Assembly (NCBI RefSeq): GCF_028640845.1
Contig: NC_080540.1
Location: forward strand, 279,511,524-279,575,523
Origin: Ahaetulla prasina
Taxonomy: Eukaryota; Chordata; Lepidosauria; Squamata; Colubridae
DNA length: 64,000 nucleotides
Reading direction: 5' to 3'
This document shows positions 23,762 through 33,017 of this stretch, one piece after another. The notes below the pieces were generated by a model that saw only the letters and a program-made list of their open reading frames with translations, searched no databases and had not been told where the DNA came from. The translations under genes were made by a program, and so were the position numbers. Position 1 is the first letter of the stretch, and every line of letters begins with the position of its first letter.

Positions 23762-26274
23762 CACTTATGAGCAATCTCAAATCTTGTCCTTGTCCAGAAA
23801 AGAGTTATGAAGAACTGGTTTACTCACTGGTTCTTCATTCTGCTGTGGTCATCAGTTCTGCCTTTAACGGAGCAGTCTTCAGTTTGCTATTTCTTCTCTC
23901 AAATTATAATAACATATTTTCATTGTAGTAAAAATCATAATACTATTGACACACAGTATTGTTATCAATCACTCCTGTACTAAAGATGATGATGATATTT
24001 ATACAAAGTTAACACCCAGGGTTGACACAGGAAATACTAACAATATTCTATCCTTGGAGTTCCAAATTTTGGGTGACTGACCTTTGTAATTAAAATTACA
24101 GGTCAGGTCCCTATATAATGTCAAACATAATATATGAAACTATCCCCCATGTTTTAAGATTATATGCTAAATTTGTGGTCTGTTAAAGTATAATCATTCT
24201 GTCTTAGTACTAGATATTTAAGTTTGAAGCCAATAATTGTTCTTAAGTACAAGTAGTTTAAGAGGGTCTCCAAATCCTATGGAATGTGCATTGGAACAAA
24301 ATTAACATACAGTATACTGATTTTTGTTTCCATGTAGCTGTTTATCTTGCCCTTTTATTTGCTATCTTAGTTTAAATATTCATAGTTTTTGAAAAAGCAG
24401 CAGGGCAGGAGGCATGAGTAAATAATAGAAATAAGAGTTATTCCCGATGGAATTGGAAGAGTTAATTATTTTTCCATTTCCTCTAGTAATTAAACAAGAA
24501 TTGTGTTTTCCTGCAGTGAAATTAAAAGTCTCTGAAAATTGATAAAAATTGATAAAAACAGATACCTATTTAAAGACCAAGCCAATACCCAGTTAACCTA
24601 TATAAAAATATCTGGAAACTGGTATCCAGACTCTGCTGCCAATGCTCCAAACAATTGGAGCAATGACATCCAGGGCCCCTCATATTCATACAAAATATGC
24701 CTCATTGTAGGTTTATGAATTATTTGAAAGAATGACAACTATAGTCCAAATACACATACCTAGAGAATTCAGCATTTGAAAGAAAACAGTTTATCCAGTC
24801 TCCATTCATCTTTACATATCAACAGATACAGCATCCATCAGTCTAGATTGGATTGATGGCAAGAGTGGGTAAAACAAAAATCTACTTCCATTTTTCTTGC
24901 TTTCAGACATTCCCCCCATCCCTGTTCCCATTTTCCCCCTGGCATTCTTCCTAAAGACTCAAATGTGAAAGAGCAAAAGAGGGACTGTGAACAGCCGGGC
25001 TGAGTAGAGGTCAAATGTATTATGGGCCTTTACAATGGAGAAGATATTCTGTAGGCCAGGTGTCCGCTTACCTTTGAAAGATGAAAGAGGATTAGAGAGC
25101 CACCTGTCCCCATCAGGTGTACTCCCTCTGGCAGTGGACTGAGCCTCCCCTTCACAATAAAAGTCCCTCACCAGAAGAGTAAGAGTTCTATAGGTGCCAT
25201 GTATATCAGGTGATAGAGTTTGGAACAGGTTAAAGGATGTTCTGTTGTTATAAAATTAAACGGAAGTAGGAGATACTAGATAATGATCTTACTCTGGGTC
25301 TGTGTTATTGCAATGTTGGAATATGCATAACAGACTAAATAATCCAGCATAGAAATGACTTCAGGGGTCAGTTTTGCTTGTTTTATCTTAGTCTCACACT
25401 TTAATCTTTTGGGCATTTTCTGTTTCTTGAAAATAGCCTGGGGGAAAAAAACATTAAACAAACAACATTAAGATTAATCCTTCATCTAAATTTAGCTGCT
25501 GTTAAGGAGTTAGATGTAGGGCTGGAAGAAAAAAAAAACCTACTGCCAAATTTAACCAGGCTTAAACACTAGTTTTATCATATAATTCATAAAGATTGCC
25601 AATTAACTAGAAAGGATGCCTAGTTTGCTTTAAGAATAAATTAATACAATAGTTGGGAAGGTGACAACATTGCAAGCATTGGACCAGGTCACCTTAGAAT
25701 GGTCTAGAAAACAGTCCATTCTCCAAGAAGTGGAATGCAACTTTTCTGATTTGCCTCTGTGCTCTTGCCAAAAAAAAAAAAAAAGAAGTGTTTTAATCAT
25801 AAAAATGTTCCATGGGATAAGTAACTGCTATATCATGGATGACTTTTTGCATTTAGGCTAGTAAATTAATACATTCTTACACTCCCACCAACAGAAATAC
25901 ATGGTACCAAGCTGTCAAAATCCAGCAATAGATAATGATTAGTTTAAGTATCTAGCTACTGTACTAATGAAGTATTTCCCTTTTCCTTTTGTAAGAAATA
26001 CCATATGTCAAGGGATTGAAAATTGCACACCGAAGAGCTAGTTGTTGTAATATTAATTTTACTGACAAGGCTGTTAAAAAAAACCTCTTCACCAATTGAA
26101 ATCTGTTTTCTTTTCAGAATTAATAAATTACAATTAAAGCAGTACACCCATTGCACATTGCACAGAAGTGATGTCTTTGAGATTTTCTTCCTGTAAGTAT
26201 TTACAATTTCAGAATATAGGGAGAAAATAATGTGGCACCTTGCCATAAGGAATAGAGAGAACAGATGAGATATA
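23762..26274. other. AT-rich DNA, nothing recognised
   Basis: No gene or dated repeat is supported in this 2.5 kb. A poly(A) run is at about 25770. Confidence 0.5.
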
Positions 26275-26648
26275 CAGTAGACTTCAACTTACCAATTTAC
26301 CAATTCTTCAATGTTACAATGGTACTGAAAAAAGTGACTTACCACTGGTCACTACCTCACCCTTACAATTGTTGCAGCATCCCTGTAATATGATCAATAT
26401 TCATGCGCTTGGCAACCAGTATGGATGTACAATGGTTGTAGTGTCCTGGGGTCATGTGGTTGCCATTTGTAACTTTCCCAACCAGCTTCCAACAAGCCGA
26501 ATCAATGGCGGAAACTGGATTCGCGTAACAACCATGTGATTTGCTTAACAACCATAGCCAAAGTCGTAAAATTGGGTACAACTCTCTTAACAACTGCTTT
26601 GCTTAGCAACAGAAATTCTGGCCCCAATTGTGGTTGACCGCAAAGTTG
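26275..26648 (+). mobile_element. MITE with AGTAGTCCT-type ends, diverged copy
   Basis: ACTGAAAAAAGTGACTTACC, GTCCTGGGGTCATGTGGTTG and CTTAACAACTGC occur in the same order as in 15785-16175. Both ends are eroded. Confidence 0.65.
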
Positions 26649-27137
26649 GAAAGAGCACTAGGACATCTGAGGGATTGGAAGAGAGGAGGCAAGATGGCAA
26701 CAGCAATCATGTAATGTAAACTCTGCCCTTTTTTAATGTGTATCCCATGAACACAAATAGGGGCGGGACTTTTATGGTATGATCATGGCACCATCCCTCC
26801 CACATGCTCTTCTATAGCACTCAAAGTTTAGATCAGAGAAACATTTCAAACAGCTCAGAACTCTTCCCTGAGATCTGATAGAGATGCTTTTTGGGGGATG
26901 GGGTGTCCACCTATGATAAAAGTGATCTGGAAATAGTCTGTGTGTAGCTACACCCAAATTGTGTAATCTCTCATGAGTTTCATTTGGTCCCTTCCCTTGC
27001 TCCTTTCAATTAGTTGAGCAAAACTTTTGTTCAAATGCGGTCCTAATATATGAAATCTTTGTGGAAGGCTTTATCTCTGATTCTTTTTAGATTTTATTTT
27101 ATTTTTTATTATAGATTGTTGTAAGTGATTCTAACTC
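26649..27137. other. Nothing recognised
   Basis: No gene or repeat is supported. Confidence 0.5.
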
Positions 27138-27451
27138 TTAGATATCTAAGGGGTTGCCACAAAGAAGAGTGAGTCAAGCTATTCTTTAAAGTACCTGAGG
27201 GCAGGACAAGAAGCAATGGGTGGAAACTAATCAAGGAGAGAAGCAACCTAGAACTGAGGAGAAATTTTCTGACAGTTAGAACAATTAATCAGTGGAACAA
27301 CTTGCCTCCAGAAGTAGTGAATGCTCCAACACTGGAAGTTTTTAAGAAAAGATTGGACAACCATTTATCTGAAATGGTATAGGGCTTCCCGCCTAAGCAA
27401 GGGGTGGACTAGAAGACCTCCAAGGTCCCTTCCCAAGTGACAATAAATTCT
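27138..27451 (+). mobile_element. CR1 LINE 3' end
   Basis: It contains GAGGGCAGGACAAGAAGCAA, GAGGAGAAATTTTCTGACAG, CTTGCCTCCAGAAGTAGTG, and GGACTAGAAGACCTCCAAGG, the canonical CR1 3' UTR order. It continues into the pentamer tail at 27452-27562. Confidence 0.9.
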
Positions 27452-27562
27452 GTTCTGCTGTGCTGTGCTGTGCTGTGCTGTGCACTGTGCTCTATTCTAT
27501 TCTATTCTATTCTATTCTATTCCATTCTATTCCATTCCATTCCATTCCATTCCATTCCATTC
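27452..27562. repeat. Pentanucleotide array changing unit: TGTGC, then ATTCT, then ATTCC
   Basis: The CR1 tail starts as GTGCT units, becomes ATTCT units and ends as ATTCC units. This shows successive spread of variant pentamers within one array. Confidence 0.9.
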
Positions 27563-27586
27563 ATAAAAATGCCTAAGTAAGGTAGG

Positions 27587-27655
27587 AGATATATACATAC
27601 ATACATACATACATACATACATACTTATACATATATATACTTATACATACATATT
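27587..27655. repeat. (ATAC)n / (TA)n microsatellite
   Basis: ATAC units are interrupted by TTATACATATATA blocks. The array abuts the Penelope-like copy at 27656. Confidence 0.9.
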
Positions 27656-28232
27656 TGTTTTCTGAGGTTTTCGCGGGTGTTTGTATGTAGGTCTTTGGTT
27701 ATTCGGGTTTTCTCCCGCGTAAAATTGGAAGTGTCTTGGCGACGTTTCGACGAAGTCTCATTCGTCATCTTCAGGCTTCAGCTTCGTGCTTCTGGGAGCA
27801 ATGTGTGATTGCAGCTGTTTCTTCCTTTTTAACTGCTAGTGGGGGTTTGAACTGATTGGGTGGGAGCTTGGCTGTGCTCTGATTGGATGGGGTTTTTTTG
27901 TGCTCTGATTGGCTGGGGGTGTGTCCTGTTTGGGTGGGGGCTTGGTTGTGCTCAGATTAATCTGAGTTGCAGGGGGATTTGAGCTGGTGAGTTGCATTGC
28001 TGTTATTTGGCTTCGTGTTTGTGGTCGTGCTACATCTTCATAGTGGGTGTCTGTCTGCTGTATGTATGGATTGGAGGGGTTTGAAATGGCTAATGTTGCA
28101 GCTGCGGTCTGGCTTCTGGTCCTTGGTCGTGCTTCCTGATCAGTGTGGGTTTGGGTCTGCTTTCTGGGTGGATGTGTGGTGGTGACATCCTGTGTGGACC
28201 TCGTGAGTGTGGGTCTGGTGTCATTCCTCATG
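27656..28232 (-). mobile_element. Penelope-like retroelement, copy A
   Basis: Read on the minus strand from 28231, an open frame of about 131 codons starts MRNDTRP. It contains the unit ARPRTRSQT twice (second copy ARPQTRSQI) and runs into proline/glutamine-rich repeats PIRAQP...HPISSNPH. It is followed by a conserved non-coding block with AGCTGCAATCACACATTGC, a hammerhead-like core at 27741-27774, and CCCGCGAAAACCTCAGAAAA at the 3' end. Attribution to Penelope-like elements rests on the hammerhead-like core, the inverted copies and general resemblance. No RT or GIY-YIG domain is present here, so another element type is possible. Confidence 0.55.
27741..27774 (-). ncRNA. Hammerhead-ribozyme-like core, copy A
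   Basis: The minus strand reads CTGAAGA, then a helix II of GACGAA/TTCGTC closing a 6-base loop, then GAAACGTC. This fits the hammerhead core CUGANGA...GAAA, with a minimal helix III (ACGU) and GUC as cleavage triplet, the dimer-type form described for Penelope-like elements. Helix I pairing is weak. Not tested. Confidence 0.45.
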
Positions 28233-28256
28233 TAAGGAGGAATGACACCAGACCCA
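28210..28256. repeat. 20-bp perfect fold-back at the copy A junction
   Basis: TGGGTCTGGTGTCATTCCTC (28210-28229), a 7-base loop, and its exact reverse complement (28237-28256). The right arm continues as a plus-strand fragment of the same element to about 28316, so copy A is joined head to head with another copy. Confidence 0.9.
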
Positions 28257-28338
28257 GGAGGAGGACATCCTCATGACAAACGAGTCCCTAACACGAGGAA
28301 TGACACCAGACCTACCTACCTACATATATATATATCTT

Positions 28339-28588
28339 TGGTTATTTGGGTTTTCTCCCGCATAAAATTGAAAGTGTCTTGGCGACGTTTCGACGAAATC
28401 CCATTCGTCATCTTTAGGCTAGGTGTTTATAGCTTCGTGCTTCTAGGAGAAATGTGTGATCGCAGCTGTTTCTTCCTTTTAACTGCTAGTGGGGGTTTGA
28501 ACTGATTGGTTGGGAGCTTGGTTGTGTTCTGATTGGGTGGAGGTGTGTTCTGATTGGTTGGGGGTTTGGCTGTGCTCTGATTGGACCC
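28339..28588 (-). mobile_element. Penelope-like element, copy B (inverted arm)
   Basis: It is the reverse complement of 28905-29156 at near identity, including shared variants (AATAACCAAAGA, TATGCGGG) not found in copy A. The non-coding 3' block is present; the coding part is missing. Confidence 0.75.
28384..28417 (-). other. Hammerhead-like core, copy B, mutated
   Basis: It has the same layout as copy A, but CTGAAGA has become CTAAAGA, losing an invariant G. It is probably inactive. Helix II GACGAA/TTCGTC is intact. Confidence 0.45.
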
Positions 28589-28876
28589 ACACTCACGAGT
28601 GCCACACAGCATGTCACCACCACACGGAAAGCAAACTCAAACCCACACCGATGATGAAGCACGACCACGAACCAGAAGCCAGACCGCAGCTGCATCATTA
28701 GCCATTTCAAACCCCTCCAATCCATACATGCAGCAGACTGACACCCACCATGAAGATGTAGCACGACCACGAACACGAAGCCAAACAACAGCAATGCAGC
28801 TCACCAACTCAAATCCCCCTGCATCTCAGACCAACCTGAGCACAATCAAGCCCCCCCAAACAGAACACATCCCCAT

Positions 28877-28984
28877 CCAATCAGAGCACAGCCAACCCCA
28901 CCATCCAATCAGAGCACAGCCAAACCCCCAACCAATTAGAACACACCTCCACCCAATCAGAACACAACCAAGCTCCCAACCAAT
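28877..28984 (+). promoter_or_regulatory. Array of five CCAAT boxes
   Basis: CCAAT occurs at 28877, 28905, 28932, 28953 and 28980, in a repeat unit of about 21-28 bp (CCAATCAGARCACAGCCAA-type). The same array is present inverted in copies A and B. CCAATCA is the NF-Y core, so it may be an internal promoter of the element. Confidence 0.6.
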
Positions 28985-29071
28985 CAGTTCAAACCCCCAC
29001 TAGCAGTTAAAAGGAAGAAACAGCTGCGATCACACATTTCTCCTAGAAGCACGAAGCTATAAACACCTAGC

Positions 29072-29105
29072 CTGAAGATGACGAATGGGATTTCGTCGAA
29101 ACGTC
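29072..29105 (+). ncRNA. Hammerhead-ribozyme-like core, copy C
   Basis: CTGAAGA (29072-29078), helix II GACGAA/TTCGTC (29080-29085 with 29092-29097), and GAAACGTC (29098-29105). All invariant core bases that I can check are present. Confidence 0.45.
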
Positions 29106-29185
29106 AGCAAGACACTTCCAATTTTATGCGGGAGAAAACCCAAATAACCAAAGACCTACATACAAACACCCGCGAAAACCTCAGA

Positions 29186-29187
29186 AA

Positions 29188-29254
<67 letters not shown>

Positions 29255-29307
29255 TACACATACATACATACATACATACATACATACATACGTACGTACA
29301 TATACAC
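29186..29307. repeat. (TA)n then (ACAT)n microsatellite
   Basis: About 50 bp of TA units pass into ACAT units. The array lies at the 3' end of copy C, as the (ATAC)n at 27587 does for copy A. Confidence 0.95.
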
Positions 29308-29580
29308 TCAATTGAATTCATATCAAGGATTGCAATCCAAATATCACAGCACACATTTTTCCCCATTTGCTGTGTATGAAATTGGCCATAACAGATTACA
29401 TTTGTAATATAAGGATATTTAATGGAGTAGTTAATTCAAGAATGGGGCTGATTATACATCATATAAAACAGCTGCAACAAGAATGCATTCAGCAATCTTA
29501 ATTAACTAGGCAGTTAGTAACAAGAGAGAGATAGCAGCAACAGTATGCTGATAACAATTGCTAATGTATTCATGCCCCAA

Positions 29581-29660
29581 CGGAGTCAGTATGGTAGAGC
29601 ATGTACTTTTGCTCTCGTGTTCAGCAAGAGCATGTCAAAAGTTCAGTCCTGCTAAAATAT
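29581..29660 (+). mobile_element. tRNA-Lys-like sequence, SINE head or tRNA pseudogene
   Basis: GGTAGAGCATGTACTTTTGC and AGTTCAGTCCTGC resemble the A-box arm, the anticodon region with TTT, and the B-box of tRNA-Lys. The acceptor ends do not pair, so it is not a working tRNA gene. Confidence 0.35.
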
Positions 29661-29694
29661 AAGGTCAGGTTGCAAGTGACCTGATAGGCTTCTC

Positions 29695-30160
29695 TTAAAA
29701 ATCATGTTATTATTGCATGCACAAAAATGGAAGGACACTTCGATTCCTACTATGGATAAATGGTTGCAGAAGTTGATGGAGTTGGCTAAAATGGCAAAAT
29801 TGACTGCTTTGATTAAAGAAAAGAACATAAGTACTTTCGTTTCCACATGGAGACCGTTTCTGAACTTCATGCTTGATGTGGAGAAGAATAAAACTCTGGT
29901 TTTGGGTTTTACCGATTAGTAGACGGATAGATCTTTATAGAAATGCCTTGTTCATATTATTATGAAAAAGCAAAAAGTTGTGATTTGATGTCAATGCCTT
30001 ATTTTACTGTAATGGAGTCAGAAGTCAACACTTCTTTTTCTTTTCTTTTCTTTCTTTTCTTATCTTTCTTCACCTCTCCTTCCCCTTTCCCTCCCCACTG
30101 CTTTCCTATTTACTTTTTATTTTGTATTTTATATTATTTTATAGCTCAATAAAAGTGTTA
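29695..30160 (+). mobile_element. L1 LINE 3' end (ORF2 C-terminus and 3' UTR)
   Basis: The frame from about 29704 to 29919 encodes AQKWKDTSIPTMDKWLQKL, then MAKLTALIKEK and WRPFLNFM. This is the C-terminal region of L1 ORF2 (typical ...RWKDTEIPT.EEW...). It ends with a stop and is followed by a pyrimidine-rich 3' UTR and CTCAATAAAA. It is 5'-truncated. The final 70 codons are intact, so the copy is not very old. Confidence 0.85.
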
Positions 30161-30599
30161 ATGGATAAAAATGTTAGATAGCCAAGAGTTGGATATCATA
30201 AAGCATTGTCTTATAATTTAATTTACATAATTTAATTTACCATGGTTATTAATTTGTTTAATTGATATGCCATCCATCTCACTATCAACATAATTGGATG
30301 ATTTGCAACACCATAAAGGCAAGAATATAAAAATATTTAAAAAGTTAAAAACATTAACAATTACAGAAGTTGGATAAAACTAGAAAACAGTACATGAGCA
30401 GTATGGGGATGGGGTCTTCACCAGCCAAGGACAAATAAGGAAAGAGGGGAAGAAAGAAGAAAGGAGAATGAATTGGGAAGGAAAAAGAGGAAAGGGAAAG
30501 CAAGAAGGAAGGGAGGGAGGGAGGGGGGAAGGAAGGATGGAAGCATGGAAGAAAGATTAAAATGAAGTGAGGGAGGGTCTGAGGGAAGTCCTGTCTTAG
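30161..30599. repeat. Purine-rich tract (about 30430-30560)
   Basis: GGAAG/GGGAGG repeats include several GGG runs. The open frame on the opposite strand is only the polypyrimidine complement. Confidence 0.7.
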
Positions 30600-30754
30600 C
30601 ACTTGGCCACCCCAGGTGCCCCCCATGGACGTGGCCAGCTCAACATTAGTGATGTTGAGCTGGCCATGCCCACCCTGGCCACACCCTTCCCCCCTCCCAA
30701 GGTCAAATACAACCCTGATGCGGCCCTCAATGAAATCGAGTTTGACACCCCTGT
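30600..30754. mobile_element. hAT-type element remnant, right end
   Basis: The end GAGTTTGACACCCCTG matches 31270 and 34972. An internal perfect hairpin (14-bp arms 30633-30646 and 30652-30665, loop TAGTG) marks its middle. No left terminus or duplication was found. Confidence 0.65.
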
Positions 30755-30978
30755 CCTGGGCTATTTGACAGAGCCAGGTTTTGAGGCCCTTCCAGAAAGG
30801 CAAAAGGATAGGGATGGACCTCGCTTCCAATAGCAAGTTTTTCCAGAGAATAAGAACCATGGCCAAAAAAGCTCTTTTCCTGGACCTCACCAGCTAAATG
30901 TATGTATTTATTTGAATAAACCCCAATAGCTACATAGCAACAGCCTACTTAACCATGTGTTAAATAAATCACATTATG

Positions 30979-31278
30979 ATTTAGTTCAGGGTGTCAAATT
31001 CAAGGCCCGTGGGCCGGATCTGGCCTGTGGGGCTGGCCTGGAAATATCAAAGGACCGGCCAGCGGTGCCTCTGCCAGCCACAACGGGACACATGCAGCCC
31101 CTGTGTGGCCCGTTTTTGGTCTCCCCTGCTTCCTACAGCACTCTACCGGCCAAAAACGGTTGACAGGGTACAGCAGGAGGCATCCGTCCTGGTTACCCCC
31201 CCCCCTCAGTCCGTGGAGGAGAACTACGATGCTGATCCGGCCCTCAAAGAAATCCAGTTTGACACCCCTGATTTAGTT
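30979..31278. mobile_element. Non-autonomous hAT-type element (284 bp), perfect 8-bp target duplication
   Basis: The element proper is 30987-31270. It starts CAGGGTGTCAAATTCAAGG and ends TTTGACACCCCTG, flanked by ATTTAGTT on both sides. The GGCCCGTGGGCCGGATCTGG interior is shared with 34382-34972. Confidence 0.93.
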
Positions 31279-31829
31279 GATAAATGAACACTATCTGGCT
31301 GGGTTTCTACAATGCGCACCATCCCATCAGCCTCTCTGTCAAATTTCCATACAGGCAATAATGGCAATCAACGGTACCTACAGAATCTTGTTGCTTTTGT
31401 CAGAATAATAAAAGCATTATAGCATTGCAAGCAGCTTCCTGATGCATATACTGTACAAAAGAGGTGACCCTGCTACATTACTTTCTTTCAGGCTGACCAT
31501 TTCTCTTGCCCATAGATGCTACTAATGATAGCTAACATTCGCAATAACCACTTCAAAGATCTGACCTCATTTCTGTCCTCCTTGCTTTCTCCAGGATATA
31601 GCCATCTACCTGGCAGTACCAAAAAAACTTTATGATGTTATTAAACTTTTTCCCACAGGCCAGCTAGGCAGATTTAGGCATAGCGTGTTCACCTAGCTTT
31701 TAGTAGCGAGCTTTGTAATAAGGGACTTCATTTTTTAAGTCACCATTTCTCTCATTATTATTATTTTTTGGCTGTATGCAAATTAGATTAGCTGACTTGA
31801 GTTTGGGATTTTTGTTTTGGCTTGTGCCT
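31279..31829. other. Nothing recognised
   Basis: No gene or repeat is supported. Confidence 0.5.
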
Positions 31830-32031
31830 TAGAATTATTCTTGACTCCTGGTGACTGACTGGACAGGTTCCTGGCAAAGTTTTTTCCCCCAGGAGTGGTT
31901 TGCCCCTGCATCCTTTCTAAAACTGAGAGAGAGAGTGGCTGACCTAAGGTCACCAAGCTGGCTTTGTGCCAAAGGAAGGGCTAGAACTCACTGTCTCTTG
32001 ATTTCTAATCTAATGTTTTAACCGGCTCTAT
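31830..32031 (-). mobile_element. tRNA-derived SINE with Bov-B-like end
   Basis: The minus strand runs from GGTTAAAACATTAGATTAG and AGTTCTAGCCC (boxes A and B) through CTTAGGTCAGCCACTC to CCAGTCAGTCACCAGGAGTC. Confidence 0.6.
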
Positions 32032-32052
32032 GTTCCCATGATATAATTGACT

Positions 32053-32077
32053 AAATGGAGTTAATGTAACTCCATTT
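32053..32077. repeat. 11-bp perfect hairpin
   Basis: AAATGGAGTTA, loop ATG, TAACTCCATTT. Confidence 0.8.
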
Positions 32078-32233
32078 GGTGAGTGTAGGATTTATTTGGA
32101 GACTAATTTTAAATCCCTGAAAATTAACTCATTGGATCAATTAATCTCTTTTGATGTTTGTACAAGTTACTAACCGTCTTGTGACCCTGCATTTTATGAG
32201 AACTGGGTTTGAATTTGTAATGATACTGAGATG

Positions 32234-32614
32234 TATCACCTAAAGGTAAAGGTAAAGGTTCCCCTCGCACATACGTGCTAGTCGTTGCCGACTCTAGGGG
32301 GCAGTGCTCATCTCCGTTTCAAAGCCGAAGAGCCAGCGCTGTCCGAAGACGTCTCCGTGGTCATGTGGCCGGCATGACTCAACGCCAAAGGCGCATGGAA
32401 TGTTGTTACCTTCACACCAAGGTGTTTCCTATTTTTTCTACTTGCATTTTTTTTATGTGCTTTTGAAACTGCTAGGTTGGCAGAAGCTGGGACAAGTAAC
32501 AGGAGCTCACCCCATTACACGGCAGCACTAGGGATTCGAACCGCTGAGCTGCCGACCTTTCGATTGACAAGCTCAACGTCCTAGCCCCTGAGCCACCGCG
32601 TCCCCTATCACCTA
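32234..32614 (-). mobile_element. Sauria-type SINE, 9-bp target duplication
   Basis: The element proper is 32243-32605, flanked by TATCACCTA. On the minus strand the tRNA-like head has GGTGGCTCAGGGGCTAGGA and GGTTCGAATCCCTAG (box B), and the tail ends in repeated CCTTTA units. The body has the conserved GACGTCTTCGGACAGCGCTG segment. It is probably mobilised by Bov-B. Confidence 0.92.
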
Positions 32615-32864
32615 CTCTTCCATTGTTCAGCCATGTTTTGTTTAGATGAGCATACTTTATGATTCAAAGTAGAGTATTGAAGATTATTAATGATGATAAT
32701 ACGGCTTGGTATGTTGCATGAATGTATCCGTTATAGATTATTCAATTATGATTAATCAGATCATGAATTAACATGAATTAGACAAACTAGCGCTATTTGA
32801 AACTGTAGGAAAATGTTAAAATCTGAAGAATTACTGTGCACCTGTAAGTAGATTAATAAAAAGA

Positions 32865-33017
32865 GATATATTCAGTCATGGGATTCAACCAGTTTGCACC
32901 ACTTCGGGAGAACCGGTTGTTAACTTTCTGAGCAGTTTGGTGAACTGGTTGTTGGAAGAAATCATTAGGGCAGAGAACCGGTTGTTAAATAATTTGAATC
33001 TCATCACTGGATATATT
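32865..33017. mobile_element. hAT-type MITE (137 bp), perfect 8-bp target duplication
   Basis: The element proper is 32873-33009, CAGTCATGGGATTCAACC to TTTGAATCTCATCACTG, flanked by GATATATT. It is the same family as 49387-49527. Confidence 0.92.

Larger units (their letters stand above)
28589..29185 (+). mobile_element. Penelope-like element, copy C with 140-codon open frame
   Basis: An open frame runs from 28581 to about 29000. It has two ARPRTRSQT units about 31 residues apart, then LTNSNPPASQTNLS and a proline/glutamine-rich region made by the CCAAT-containing DNA repeats. The parallel frame in copy A remains open despite many substitutions. No catalytic domain is visible; the frame could be the C-terminus of a longer protein or a short first ORF. 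It is followed by the non-coding block, the hammerhead-like core and the CCCGCGAAAACCTCAGAAAA end before a TA microsatellite. Confidence 0.55.

Noticed and set aside
27587..29307. CRISPR-like array from regularly spaced short repeats
   Set aside because: The repeats are ATAC/TA microsatellites and CCAAT-containing units without unique spacers; the genome is eukaryotic.
29581..29660. Functional tRNA-Lys gene
   Set aside because: The acceptor and D stems do not pair and the B-box deviates.
30354..30890. 178-codon minus frame
   Set aside because: It spans a polypyrimidine tract and a hAT remnant.
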